Assembly (NCBI GenBank): GCA_022824225.1 | Contig: JAJEAH010000063.1 | Location: 1 to 64,000 of the forward strand | DNA: 64,000 nt | Source of the DNA: Chloroflexota bacterium | Lineage (GTDB): Bacteria; Chloroflexota; UBA11872; VXOZ01 | Direction of reading: 5' to 3' | In this document: in pieces, positions 15,916 through 24,983 of the stretch | Layout of the letters: every line of letters begins with the position of its first letter | How positions within the stretch are numbered: the stretch's first letter is position 1 | Position numbers and translations under genes: made by a program | The notes under the pieces: model-generated | The model's input: only the letters and a program-made list of their open reading frames with translations | Databases searched by the model: none | What the model was told of the DNA's origin: nothing

Positions 15916-17313
15916 TCAAGATTCCGGCGCAATCGATCCCACAAGTTCTAGCGCTCGATTGACGAAGAGGCCCTGTGTGCCCGCGGCGTAGTGCGCCGGG
16001 GCCAGTTCGTCGTCTTGATACGAGCCGAGTTCGTAGCCACCGCGCGGAATCTCGCGGTCGGACGGCACGTAGCCGATCATGTCGTTCGCCATGCTCACGT
16101 GCACCACGTCCAGCCCGAATTGCTCCTTCACACGGGTGCGTGTTTCCATGCCGTACTCCAGGAAGAACTCACCGGGAAAGCCGACGAATACCAGATGCCC
16201 GACACGAATGACCTGCAGTTCGGTTTCCAGGCCATCCGCCAACGTGCCGTCTTCCAGTTGCCGTAGAATACGTTGCGCCCACCGGGCCTTGCCGAAGGGC
16301 AGCCGCCGACCGGTATCGGGAAATGCGCCGGTCTCGAGGGCCTGCCGCAAGTAGTCCGCCGTCGGCGGCTCGGCAAACGGCGCGACGATGGGCGTGCTCG
16401 CGGCGGCAACGCCCGCAAGTGCGCGTGGGCTGATAGACTCTCGCGTCTTGACTACCTCCGCGCCCATGATGCGGCCCTCGCGTTCAAGCTCCGCAAAGTT
16501 GGCCGAGCGAAAGCGCGTGCCCGTCGCGTCGGTATAGTTGGGGCGTATGTCGCCGTGGCACCCCAGCAAGAACCCCACAACGCAATCATCGCCGTACACA
16601 CCTTCCACAAAGGACCGCGCCGGGCCGGGATAGTCGGCGCTCATGGCGTGGTTGTCGCTCATGCTCGTTGGGTGGCAGGCATAGTTGAAGATGATGCCGG
16701 CCGGCTCACCGCATTCGTCATCGAACCGCACCACCGGCAGCGAGTGATCGACGAGGCCGTCGGGGCGGGGGCAATTGACCACTTCGCCGTTCAACTCCCC
16801 ACGGCGGTTGACTGCCAGCCCATACTGTCCCGTGCCAATACCGCCGACGACTGTTTGTGAGCCTTGCATAGCCATCGCCACCACGCCGGCGAGCTTGTTT
16901 TCCAGTTCTGCCAAGTAATCGTGGTCCAGCACCGGCAGGGCGTAATCCAGTTCCGCCGTGGGCATGCCGCCCGGATAGGGCTCGCCCGCTCCCGGCAGGC
17001 CGGCCCCCCAGCCTTTGGTATTGGGGCCGCTGTGCCCGTGCGACGTGCCCAGCATGACGTGCGCGCCCGGGATGCCGGTCAGAGACGTGATCTTGCGGCG
17101 CACCGCCTGGGTGCGTTCCAATGGAAAGTCCACCAAATCGGCCCCGATTACGGCAGCCGTCGTCGTGCCGTCAGTGAAGACGTAGGCGGCGGCATAGAGC
17201 TCGTCGTGTATGTCGTCAGACGGGTAACGGCGGCCGCCATAGCCGCCGAGATGCGTCCCCACCGGCGGAGTTATGTTGACTTTGGCCGCACCCAGGCGGA
17301 CGCTTGTAGACAT
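15916..17313 (-). CDS. Neutral/alkaline ceramidase-like N-terminal domain protein (copy 1)
   Basis: The 465-residue protein resembles the N-terminal catalytic domain of neutral/alkaline non-lysosomal ceramidases (PF04734). Signs are LGAAKVNITPPVG at the start, LGTSHGHSGPNTKG with the zinc-type His pair, FNYACHPTSMSDN and FLLGCHGDIRPN. No signal peptide is visible, so it may be cytoplasmic. In bacteria these domain-only proteins are widespread and often not true ceramidases; another N-acyl or amide substrate is possible. A paralogue lies directly upstream in the same direction. Confidence 0.85.
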   Translation of the reverse strand: MSTSVRLGAAKVNITPPVGTHLGGYGGRRYPSDDIHDELYAAAYVFTDGTTTAAVIGADLVDFPLERTQAVRRKITSLTGIPGAHVMLGTSHGHSGPNTKGWGAGLPGAGEPYPGGMPTAELDYALPVLDHDYLAELENKLAGVVAMAMQGSQTVVGGIGTGQYGLAVNRRGELNGEVVNCPRPDGLVDHSLPVVRFDDECGEPAGIIFNYACHPTSMSDNHAMSADYPGPARSFVEGVYGDDCVVGFLLGCHGDIRPNYTDATGTRFRSANFAELEREGRIMGAEVVKTRESISPRALAGVAAASTPIVAPFAEPPTADYLRQALETGAFPDTGRRLPFGKARWAQRILRQLEDGTLADGLETELQVIRVGHLVFVGFPGEFFLEYGMETRTRVKEQFGLDVVHVSMANDMIGYVPSDREIPRGGYELGSYQDDELAPAHYAAGTQGLFVNRALELVGSIAPES

Positions 17314-17364
17314 ACCTGTCCTTTCTTATCTCACAGTCAGCGGATATGCCGGGGTCCGGCCACC

Positions 17365-18726
17365 CTAGTTGTCAACACTGAGGACGCGCCGCGCCAGCGC
17401 CAGGGCCCGCGCGACCACGAATTCCTCCGTCTCTGGTTCAAATGGCGCCGGATACCAGAACCAGCGATAGAAGTCGGCCGGTTCGGAGCCCCCTTCCGGA
17501 TAGGCGCGCGCCGTGCATACGTAGCCCACCTCCGAGTTGCTGTAGCCCAGCGTGAGGGCCATCTGCGACTCATGGCTCTCCTGCAACGCCCGCTCGATCG
17601 CCAGGCCGATTTCGACGAAGATCTCGCCGCCCATGGCCACGATGCACACGCCCCCCAGCCGCACAACCTGGAGTTCCATATCCACGGAGCTGGGCAACCC
17701 CTCGCCCTGCTCAAGCTGCTCGATGAGGTGGTCCGCCCATGTTGCCCAACGGGAATTGCGGGGACTAGCCTTGTACGCCCGCAGTTCGTCAACGGTGGGC
17801 GGCGTTTGGAAAGGCAACGGCAGTTGCTCGCGGGCGACGGCGATGGGATAGCCGACCGCCATGGCGCTTTCCCGCGACGCGCGCACGGCCACGGCGCCGG
17901 CGCCCCGGCCCAGCGCCTGGATTTCCGCCGGTGTACAGGGATGGAAGCGGTCGCCGTCCGGGGTGAGCACGCGGGGGCGAATGTTGCCGCCGCAGCCCGC
18001 CAGGAATACCGCGATGGGCGCGCCGTCCGCGGCGAGTTCCCGCTCGATCTCGTCTTTGGCGGGAGCAATGTAGTCGCCGCCAATTAGGGGGTTGCCCCGG
18101 TAGTCGAAGCCCGTGCCGTGGCAGGCGATGGAGAAGACGATCGCCATAGGCGAGCCGTTCAACCGGTCGACGCGCAAGACGCGAGCGCGGTTGTCCACCG
18201 TGTCCGCATAGTTCGGCAGCATGTTGGACCGGCCGTCCACCACCTTGCGGCGATTGACGGCAAACAGACCCTCGGCCTCGCCAATTGCCAGCGAAGCGGG
18301 CTCCAACGCCGCATTCGCCCGGGCCACCGTGTCGGCAATGCGCCGGATGACCCACTCGCGGTACTCCATATCCACGGGATCGGGCGACAGCACTGAAATG
18401 CTGGGTCCGGAGTGGGTATGGGATGCGTTCAGCAGGACATTGTCACCGGGAATGCCGGTTTGCGCGGCAATGCGTCCCCGGATTGCCGCCGCCAACGTGG
18501 CTTCCATGTAGATGAGGTCGTTGCCGACCAGCGCAACTTTCGTCGCGCCGTCGTCCAATACGACGGCGGTGCTGTACAGATCGTCCAACACCCCGGTGGA
18601 CGTCACCGTCATGCCGCTTTGCAGCAAGCCGCCGATGGGCGGGGTGATTTGAGTCTTGGCCGCGCCCGCCCACAATGGCGCGCGCTCCGGCAGCGCCTCG
18701 TCCGGCCTTTGCGTCAGGTCTTTCAC
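17365..18726 (-). CDS. Neutral/alkaline ceramidase-like N-terminal domain protein (copy 2)
   Basis: This 453-residue paralogue of the downstream gene starts at GTG 18726 after a GGGAG site. It shares AGAAKTQITPPIGG, LNASHTHSGPSI, FSIACHGTGFDYRGN and FLAGCGGNIRPR, so the metal-binding His of the HTHSG motif and the ACHG motif are kept. In the last motif the first copy has GCHGD while this copy has GCGGN, so one candidate ligand differs. The two probably have different substrates or one has diverged in activity. About 50 bases separate them, consistent with one operon. Confidence 0.85.
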   Translation of the reverse strand: MKDLTQRPDEALPERAPLWAGAAKTQITPPIGGLLQSGMTVTSTGVLDDLYSTAVVLDDGATKVALVGNDLIYMEATLAAAIRGRIAAQTGIPGDNVLLNASHTHSGPSISVLSPDPVDMEYREWVIRRIADTVARANAALEPASLAIGEAEGLFAVNRRKVVDGRSNMLPNYADTVDNRARVLRVDRLNGSPMAIVFSIACHGTGFDYRGNPLIGGDYIAPAKDEIERELAADGAPIAVFLAGCGGNIRPRVLTPDGDRFHPCTPAEIQALGRGAGAVAVRASRESAMAVGYPIAVAREQLPLPFQTPPTVDELRAYKASPRNSRWATWADHLIEQLEQGEGLPSSVDMELQVVRLGGVCIVAMGGEIFVEIGLAIERALQESHESQMALTLGYSNSEVGYVCTARAYPEGGSEPADFYRWFWYPAPFEPETEEFVVARALALARRVLSVDN

Positions 18727-18807
18727 GCTCTGCTCCCTTTCGTGCTATTCGCTATCATGATGCAGAGGACCTGAACATGCAAGTATTGTCGTATAGAGGG
18801 TTGAGCC

Positions 18808-19593
18808 ATGCGTACGCGGGACGTCCTGCAGTTGCTGATAGACACGTGCGGCCCGCCGGGCGGAGACGAGGGCATCCTGTTCGGCGACCACGATCAAGAG
18901 GTTGACGGCATTCAAGTCTGCTGGATGGCGAGTCTCGACGCCATCGAACATGCGGCCTCGGCCGGCGTCAACACCATCATCGCGCATGAAGACCTGTACT
19001 TCCCGTCCTGGCGCGCGCCGCACCGCGCGACGCCGGTGGACTACGTCAGTTGGCGCGTCAACCAGCGGCGGCTCGGTCTGCTCACACAACACGGCATGGC
19101 GGTGATTCGCGCCCACGGCATGCTGGACCGGCACTGTATATTCGATGCGTTCGCCGCTGCCCTCGGCCTCGGCGCGCCGGTAGTGAACGACGGGCCGTAC
19201 CTCAAAGCCTACGACCTGCCGTCCGGCACAACCTATGGCGGATTTGTGGAACACGTGAAAGCGTCGCTGGGCATGGAGGCGGTGCGCGCCACACCCCACG
19301 ATCCTGACGCCGTCGTGCGCCGCGCCGGACTGCCCTGGGGCGGCTTGGGCCTTTTCGTCAACGTGGGCTATATGCAGTCGGTGCTCAAGTACGGCTGCGA
19401 CGTCTTCATCGCGGGTGAGAGCGACAACTACGGCATGCACTTTGCGCGGGATTCCGGCGTGCCCATGATCGAGACGAGCCACGAGGTGAGCGAGAATCCC
19501 GGTCTGGCCTTGTATGCCCAGGAATTGCGGGCCGCGTTGCCCGATACGCCGGTGCACTTCTACGAAAACCCAATGCCCTGGCGCTGGTGGTAG
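18808..19593 (+). CDS. NIF3/YbgI-like dinuclear metal protein
   Basis: The 261-residue protein fits the NIF3-like family (GTP cyclohydrolase I type 2 homologues), toroid-forming proteins of unclear function that bind two metals. The first metal motif, usually a His-His pair, reads IIAHEDLYF (His-Glu). The C-terminal motif is present as ETSHEVSENPGL with His and Glu. A variant first site suggests a separate subfamily. The next gene, a HAD hydrolase, begins 42 bases later on the same strand. Confidence 0.72.
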   Translation: MRTRDVLQLLIDTCGPPGGDEGILFGDHDQEVDGIQVCWMASLDAIEHAASAGVNTIIAHEDLYFPSWRAPHRATPVDYVSWRVNQRRLGLLTQHGMAVIRAHGMLDRHCIFDAFAAALGLGAPVVNDGPYLKAYDLPSGTTYGGFVEHVKASLGMEAVRATPHDPDAVVRRAGLPWGGLGLFVNVGYMQSVLKYGCDVFIAGESDNYGMHFARDSGVPMIETSHEVSENPGLALYAQELRAALPDTPVHFYENPMPWRWW

Positions 19594-19635
19594 GATGGAA
19601 TTAGGGACGATTTCGTAACGGAAGGACGACCGCTC

Positions 19636-20337
19636 TTGAGGGTCACCCTCGCAGCAGTCCTCCTGGACGCATTCGGTACGCTCTTCGCCCCGGTTTCCGC
19701 GGGCTCACCCGCTGCGCATCTGTGCCGGCTGCTGGCCGCCGACGGCGTGCAGGTGTCGCCTGAGGATGCCGGCAATGCCATCATTGCGGAAGTAGGTCTC
19801 TACCATGCGAAGTTCCCCCACGTTCGCGACGAGGCAGTGATGCGAGAGCTTGAATTCGAGGCTAGCGACATCACCATCGCGCACCTTGGCCTCACCGGTT
19901 TTCCCCGCGAGCGCATGCGGCAGCACTTGCTCGACCTATTCAGAATGACGGCTTTTCCGGACGTGGAACCGGCCCTGGCGGCCCTCCGGCAGCGGGGTCT
20001 CGCGCTGGGAGTTGTGAGCAACTACAACGCGCTGCTGCGCGCGCACCTGACCGAACTGGGCCTGGCCGATTGGTTTTGCGTTATGGTAAACTCCGCCGAC
20101 TTTGGGCGCGCCAAGCCCGATCCGGGCATCTTTCTGGAGGGTGTCACGCAACTTGGCGTCACGCCGGAGCGTGTGCTCTACGTCGGCGACGACCTGGAAA
20201 ACGACTATCACGGCGCGCGGCGGGCAGGGCTGCACGCGGCGCTCCTCAACCGCGACGGCGCCCCGGTCGAACAAGGCATTCCCACCCTATCGACTCTGGC
20301 TGAGTTACCTGAGTACATCGACCGCCACCTGGGCTGA
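19636..20337 (+). CDS. HAD-family hydrolase
   Basis: This 233-residue haloacid dehalogenase-superfamily phosphatase starts at TTG 19636 after GGAAGGA. Motif I is VLLDAFGTLF, with the nucleophile Asp and second residue Ala where Asp is often found. Motif II lies in GVVSNYN, motif III in GRAKPDPGIF with Lys, and motif IV in YVGDDLENDYHGA with the Asp pair. The cap region is alpha-helical (type C1). The substitution in motif I can shift activity from phosphatase toward dehalogenase-like or phosphomutase-like chemistry. Substrate unknown. Confidence 0.88.
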   Translation: MRVTLAAVLLDAFGTLFAPVSAGSPAAHLCRLLAADGVQVSPEDAGNAIIAEVGLYHAKFPHVRDEAVMRELEFEASDITIAHLGLTGFPRERMRQHLLDLFRMTAFPDVEPALAALRQRGLALGVVSNYNALLRAHLTELGLADWFCVMVNSADFGRAKPDPGIFLEGVTQLGVTPERVLYVGDDLENDYHGARRAGLHAALLNRDGAPVEQGIPTLSTLAELPEYIDRHLG

Positions 20338-20345
20338 CGAGCAGT

Positions 20346-21080
20346 CTACGCGGGCTTGCGCAGGAGCGCGAACACGGAAAGACCTGCCGGTAGATTCCAG
20401 TGCTTTAGCAGGCGCCGCTCGCTTGACAACGTCCATGCCAATGCGGCGTTGAGCGGCGGCCAGAGCGGTTGCACGTCCGACTTGCGCGCGTCACCTTGCC
20501 GCACCGCGAGCCGCCGCAGCACCGCCAGCGGCAACAGGAGAGCGTTCAGGTAGGTCAGCCGTTCCACCCTGAAATCTGCCGCCGCGGCCAAGCGCCGTAC
20601 GGAAGCTGCCGTGTAGCGGCGGCGCGTATGCACCGCGACGTCATGCGCGCCCCGCAGCCATTGGTAGGCGGGCAGGCGCAGCGCACAGTAACCGCCGGGA
20701 ACCAGCACTCGGCGCGCTTCTGCCAGCGCCGCCGCCTCGTCGTTTACCTGCGCGTGGTAGAGCACTTCCAAGCTCAGCACCAGGTCGAACGATTGGTCAG
20801 CAAAGGGCAGGTGGGTCACAGATGCCTGCGCGAGCCGCCCGGCCTGGCGTTGTCGGCAGAATTCCAGAGCTTGCCGGTCGATGTCTACGCCCGTAAGCGT
20901 ACCCAAATTTGCAAAGTGTTTAAGGTTAGCCCCAGTGCCGCATCCGGCGTCCAAAATGCGAGCCTGCCCGTGCGGCACGTCGCTGTCGGCGAGAAGCGTC
21001 CTCAGAAGCACGCGCATGCCCGTGTACCACCAGAAGCTGTCTTCAAGTTGGTACATGGATTCATACGCTTCGCGCTCCAT
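20346..21080 (-). CDS. Class I SAM-dependent methyltransferase
   Basis: The 244-residue protein has the AdoMet motif ARILDAGCGTGANL (about residue 39), motif II GVDIDRQALEFC and the post-motif FDLVLSLEVLYH typical of Methyltransf_11/25 proteins. The N-terminal YQLEDSFWWYTGMR segment is common in glycan- and lipid-linked methyltransferases. It is the last gene of a minus-strand set with a DegT aminotransferase and an SDR epimerase, which suggests methylation of a sugar or sugar nucleotide. Confidence 0.88.
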   Translation of the reverse strand: MEREAYESMYQLEDSFWWYTGMRVLLRTLLADSDVPHGQARILDAGCGTGANLKHFANLGTLTGVDIDRQALEFCRQRQAGRLAQASVTHLPFADQSFDLVLSLEVLYHAQVNDEAAALAEARRVLVPGGYCALRLPAYQWLRGAHDVAVHTRRRYTAASVRRLAAAADFRVERLTYLNALLLPLAVLRRLAVRQGDARKSDVQPLWPPLNAALAWTLSSERRLLKHWNLPAGLSVFALLRKPA

Positions 21081-21105
21081 GGCGGACCCATCGGTTCCTA
21101 GCTAC

Positions 21106-22242
21106 CTAGCCGTCGCGGGGGAATCCGCGCACACCCGCGCACACGGCAGCCACTTCCTCAGCGGTGAGCTCGGGGAACATGGGCAGCGAGAGCACCGTGC
21201 GCGCCAGCCGTTCGGCATTGGGGAACTGCCCGGACAGCGCGTGCCACTCCGGATAGGCCTCGAGCTCGTGCAGGGCGTGGGGATAGTGCACTTTGGTGCC
21301 GATCTCGCGGGCCTGCAAATGCGCTGCCAGGCCATCCCGCCGCTCGCTGCACACAACGTAGAGGTGGTAGACGTGGTCGCTGCCGGCCTGTTGAAGCGGC
21401 GTTAGTAGTCCCGCGGCGGCGCCCACGGCCTCGCTGTAGCTATGGGCAATGGCGCGTCTGCGCTCGCTCCACGCGTCGAGGTGCGGCAGTTTTGCGCTGA
21501 GAATCGCCGCCTGCATCTCGTCGAGGCGGGAGTTTCGGCCCTTGACCACGCTCATGTAGCCCTCGGCGATGCCGCCGTGGCGCAACACGCGCACGCGCGC
21601 CGCCAGTTCGGGATCGTTCGTCGTCACGGCCCCACCGTCACCGTATGCGCCCAGGTTCTTGGTGGGATAGAAGCTGAACGCGCCCACGTCGCCGATACTG
21701 CCCACCTTCCGGCCCTGATAGCGCGCGCCGTGGGCCTGGGCCGCGTCCTCAATCACTTTAAGGCCATGTCGTTGCGCAATATCGCAAATTGGCCCCATAG
21801 ACGCCGGCTGGCCGTAGAGGTGCACCGGCACGATCGCTTTCGTCGCCGACGTGACCGCAGGCTCGATGCCCGACGGATCGAGGGTGGCGGTATCCGTGCA
21901 CACGTCAACGAGGACAGGCGTCGCTCCCGCCGCGCTGACCGCCAACGCGGTGAAGTTTGCCGTGAAGGCGGGCACGATGACTTCGTCTCCGGGCCCGACC
22001 CCGCAAGCTCGGAGCGCAAGCTCGATGGCGTCGGTGCCGTTTGCCACGCCAACACACGCGCCGACGCCGCAATAGTCCGCGAACGCCTGCTCGAAGGCGT
22101 CGAGTTCCCCACCCAGCACGAACCAATTCGAAGCCAGCACCCGCTCGATCGCGTTACGAACGTCCGCCTCGACGTCCGCAAACTGCCGCGCCGTAGTGAA
22201 CTGTGGGACGTTCGTTGCGAGTTTGTCGATAGACGTGGACAT
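21106..22242 (-). CDS. DegT/DnrJ/EryC1/StrS aminotransferase
   Basis: This 378-residue PLP enzyme is of the sugar aminotransferase family. The PLP lysine is in [17 protein letters not shown], and the family's [13 protein letters not shown] stretch is present upstream of it. N-terminal [17 protein letters not shown] matches the cofactor phosphate site. It likely converts a keto-sugar nucleotide to an amino sugar. Its start is one base from the stop of the SDR gene, so the two are tightly coupled. The methyltransferase follows 25 bases later. Confidence 0.93.
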   Translation of the reverse strand: MSTSIDKLATNVPQFTTARQFADVEADVRNAIERVLASNWFVLGGELDAFEQAFADYCGVGACVGVANGTDAIELALRACGVGPGDEVIVPAFTANFTALAVSAAGATPVLVDVCTDTATLDPSGIEPAVTSATKAIVPVHLYGQPASMGPICDIAQRHGLKVIEDAAQAHGARYQGRKVGSIGDVGAFSFYPTKNLGAYGDGGAVTTNDPELAARVRVLRHGGIAEGYMSVVKGRNSRLDEMQAAILSAKLPHLDAWSERRRAIAHSYSEAVGAAAGLLTPLQQAGSDHVYHLYVVCSERRDGLAAHLQAREIGTKVHYPHALHELEAYPEWHALSGQFPNAERLARTVLSLPMFPELTAEEVAAVCAGVRGFPRDG

Positions 22243-22243
22243 G

Positions 22244-23308
22244 CTAGCCGTTTTCCACCTGCAAGCTGCCTTCTTGCAGCGTCGCTACCAGCTCCGCATC
22301 CCAGTAGGCATCTTTGTGTTCCTTGCAGTAGGCGAACGTCCGCTCCAGACCTGCCGCGAGGTCAGTCGTCGGCGTCCAGCCGAGGGCGCGCCCAATCTTG
22401 GTGGAGTCGAGATAGACGCTACCAACGTCTATGGCCTTACGTTCGGGCGGGAACGGCGCCATGTCGAACCAGTCATCAGGCAGCCCCGCCGCCGCCAGCA
22501 AGTGTTGCACAAGCTGCAGGTGACTGATGGGCCGCAAGCCGCCCACGTTGAAAACCTCGCCCAGCGCGCGGTCGTGCGCGCCGGCCGTCAGCAATGCAGC
22601 CACCACGTCGTCTACGTACACATAGTCGCGGAGTTGCTCGCCCGAGCCGAATACGCGCAGCTTTTCACCGGCCAGCACCTTGCGCACGAAATGGTATATG
22701 ACGCCCATGCGTCCTTCCGCGTCCTTGAGCACTTGGCGGGGGCCGTACACGTTCGTGAGGCGCAAAGCGGTAGTGGGAATGCCGTACGCACGGTGGTAGA
22801 CCATGTGATACTGCTCACCCGCCCACTTGGTGATGCCGTTCACGTCGGTGGGCTGGACGGGGTGCGCCTCGTCCACCGGCAAGTACTGGGGCACGCCGTA
22901 GAACTGCCGCGTGCTCGTGTAGACTACGCGGGCCCGTGGATTGTGCCGGCGGCACGCTTCCAGCAGATACACCTGCGAGCGGGCGTTGATGTCGTTATCG
23001 GTCAGGGGGTCTTCCATGCTGCCGATATGGCTCACCTGACCCGCCAGGTTGAAGATGTAGTGCTGCCCGCGCACCAGGAAATTGATGGCATGCTGATCGC
23101 GCACGTCTGAGACGTTCACCGACACCCTGTCGCGGACATTGGCAATGTTATAGACGTTGCCGCCGTGGTCCGGCACCAGGGAATCGATGATCAGCACCTG
23201 CGCCCCCAGTTTCACGAGACGCTGGGCCAGATTGCTGCCGATGAAGCCGAGGCCGCCAATCACCAAAACGCGCTTGTCGCGATAGACTTGCTCGAGGTCC
23301 AAAGCCAT
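22244..23308 (-). CDS. NAD-dependent epimerase/dehydratase (extended SDR)
   Basis: The 354-residue extended SDR has the nucleotide motif [12 protein letters not shown] (about residues 18-29). The usual active-site Ser/Thr is in [11 protein letters not shown]. The usual YxxxK reads NGITK, so the catalytic Tyr position holds Asn. The [10 protein letters not shown] segment fits sugar-nucleotide epimerases or dehydratases. Placement before a DegT aminotransferase gene suggests it makes the keto-sugar that the aminotransferase uses. I do not assign a substrate because the catalytic Tyr is changed. Confidence 0.87.
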   Translation of the reverse strand: MALDLEQVYRDKRVLVIGGLGFIGSNLAQRLVKLGAQVLIIDSLVPDHGGNVYNIANVRDRVSVNVSDVRDQHAINFLVRGQHYIFNLAGQVSHIGSMEDPLTDNDINARSQVYLLEACRRHNPRARVVYTSTRQFYGVPQYLPVDEAHPVQPTDVNGITKWAGEQYHMVYHRAYGIPTTALRLTNVYGPRQVLKDAEGRMGVIYHFVRKVLAGEKLRVFGSGEQLRDYVYVDDVVAALLTAGAHDRALGEVFNVGGLRPISHLQLVQHLLAAAGLPDDWFDMAPFPPERKAIDVGSVYLDSTKIGRALGWTPTTDLAAGLERTFAYCKEHKDAYWDAELVATLQEGSLQVENG

Positions 23309-23314
23309 TCCTCT

Positions 23315-24136
23315 TTATCGACTGTCTTGATTCGTGGCGTTGCCACTCAGGCCGTCGGGCAATTCGCCGCCGGCGTTTACACCCAGGGCGCGCCGCGCGG
23401 TCTCCAGCCGCAGCAGGCTCTCCGGCTGCACGTTGCCGATGTTCACGTTTGGGCCAAAGTTCTGCATGAGCCACCGGGCCAGCGTATCCGGTTCCGAGTA
23501 GGCGGTGCCCTCGATCCAGGGGCCGGTCAGCTCGAACATGAGCTTCTCCGGCGGGGCCGCCGCCGTGAGTTCCGTTGCCAGAGAAATATCGCGGCCGTGC
23601 CCGAATATCTCCGCCGCTTCCACCAGCACCTTGCTGCTGCCGGCCTCAAGGCAGGCGCGTATGTCGTCTTCCAGGCTCACGGTGACCGCCAGCCCTTCCT
23701 TCTTGCCTACTTCACCGTAGACTTCCAGACCGTAAGCGGCGGATGCCTTGGCGATGAGCGCCTGCTTTTCCGCCAAGGATATTGACAAGAGATTGTCGGA
23801 GACCTCGACGGCGGGAAAGCCCACGGCCCGTGCTTCGGCCAGGAACTCATCCACCTTGCCGCACAGCACGGCGTACTCCAAGAACTGCCCGCCCGGATAA
23901 GGCACAACCTGGTATTGCCGGTAGAGGTCGATTTTGCGCATGACCGTGTCGCGGGGCAAGAGACGGGCGACGCCCACGGCGATCTTGGCGGAATCGATGT
24001 ATGCGCCGGCCAGTTGGAGGATGTCCTCCTGCTGGCGCAGGCCGAGACCGAAGTCGATCATCATCGTCTGGCCGGCGGCGCGAGGCTTGGCCGGACGTTC
24101 CAGCATGGGTATGGCGCTGAAGGCGTAGTCGGTCAT
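23315..24136 (-). CDS. ComA-like (phosphosulfolactate synthase family) protein
   Basis: I chose ATG 24136; TTG 24151, overlapping the previous stop, is an alternative. The protein has the ComA layout: MMIDFGLGLRQQEDILQLAG near the N-terminus, PYPGGQFLEYAVLCGKVDEF, VEVSDNLLSISL, GLEVYGEVGKKEG, VLVEAAEIF and FELTGPWIEG. In archaea and some bacteria ComA adds sulfite to phosphoenolpyruvate, the first step to coenzyme M or sulfolactate. No comB or comC gene is nearby, so the product here is open. It is followed on the same strand by the SDR gene after 6 bases. Confidence 0.85.
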   Translation of the reverse strand: MTDYAFSAIPMLERPAKPRAAGQTMMIDFGLGLRQQEDILQLAGAYIDSAKIAVGVARLLPRDTVMRKIDLYRQYQVVPYPGGQFLEYAVLCGKVDEFLAEARAVGFPAVEVSDNLLSISLAEKQALIAKASAAYGLEVYGEVGKKEGLAVTVSLEDDIRACLEAGSSKVLVEAAEIFGHGRDISLATELTAAAPPEKLMFELTGPWIEGTAYSEPDTLARWLMQNFGPNVNIGNVQPESLLRLETARRALGVNAGGELPDGLSGNATNQDSR

Positions 24137-24147
24137 GGCTTGAAAGC

Positions 24148-24969
24148 TCAATCAATACCGAGAATGCGCGCCATATTGCCGTAGTAAACCTGGTCTTTAT
24201 CCAGCGAATCGGCGCCGAGCCGGTCCAGGAACGAATCGTAGGCGGTGACCACGTCCGGTATTTCCGGCGGGGTGACATCGGAACCGAACACCAGCTTGTG
24301 CGTGATGCCCGCCCCCGCCACGGCGTTGTACATCATGTCGTGCACAATCTGGCGGTTGCCGTAGCGGATGGTGATGGGGCCGCTCAAGTCCCAGTAGACG
24401 TTCTCATTCCACCGCGCCACCCAGGCTGCCTCGGCAAACGACGGCGACCCCAGATGCGCGCCGATGAGGGTGAGCCTTGGAAAAGCGCGGGCGATTGGAT
24501 CCAGCATCCACGGCATCATGCGCGCGGTGCTAACGTCCTCGGCCCGCGAGCCGCTGCCCGGGGCGCGAAAGAGCTGGCCTGTGTGGAACAGAATCGGCAT
24601 GTTGCGGGCCTCGGCCCGCTCGTAGAAGGGATAGTATGCCTTGCTATCGTAATTTTCAAGCGGGCGTATGGTCTTCAGGCCCCGAAAACCCATGTTGCCA
24701 AGTTCATCCACAATGCCGGGGTCATCCACGCCGAGCCGAATGAAGCCAAAGCCAACGATGAAGTCCGGGTGTTCCTCGATCAACGCGGCTACGGCGTCAT
24801 GTACCGGCGGGTTGCCGGTGGAGAGCACGCACATCCGCTGGCAGCCGAGGGCGCGCTCCATGCTCAGAAGGTTCTCCAGTTGGCTCTCGATCGGGACTTG
24901 TGAGCCGGTGGGATCGAACGCCGTCTGCGGATAGTGCACGTGCGCGTCAATGAAGCGTCGGTACGCCAT
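24148..24969 (-). CDS. Amidohydrolase-family TIM-barrel protein
   Basis: The 273-residue protein fits amidohydrolase_2 (PF04909), which includes ACMSD-like decarboxylases and lactonases. HVHYP at residues 10-14 is the metal motif after strand 1. FHTGQLF, LIGAHLGSPSF and KLVFGSDVTPPE follow at strands 5, 6 and 8. Its stop overlaps the next gene's alternative TTG start. With the ComA-like gene and the upstream isomerase-like gene it forms a three-gene set of barrel enzymes, which suggests one catabolic path. Confidence 0.87.
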   Translation of the reverse strand: MAYRRFIDAHVHYPQTAFDPTGSQVPIESQLENLLSMERALGCQRMCVLSTGNPPVHDAVAALIEEHPDFIVGFGFIRLGVDDPGIVDELGNMGFRGLKTIRPLENYDSKAYYPFYERAEARNMPILFHTGQLFRAPGSGSRAEDVSTARMMPWMLDPIARAFPRLTLIGAHLGSPSFAEAAWVARWNENVYWDLSGPITIRYGNRQIVHDMMYNAVAGAGITHKLVFGSDVTPPEIPDVVTAYDSFLDRLGADSLDKDQVYYGNMARILGID

Positions 24970-24983
24970 GGTGATTGCCCCCG

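Noticed and set aside
16864-18087. 407-codon open frame opposite the ceramidase-like genes
   Set aside because: It covers parts of two real genes and their spacer in antisense and has no recognisable domain.
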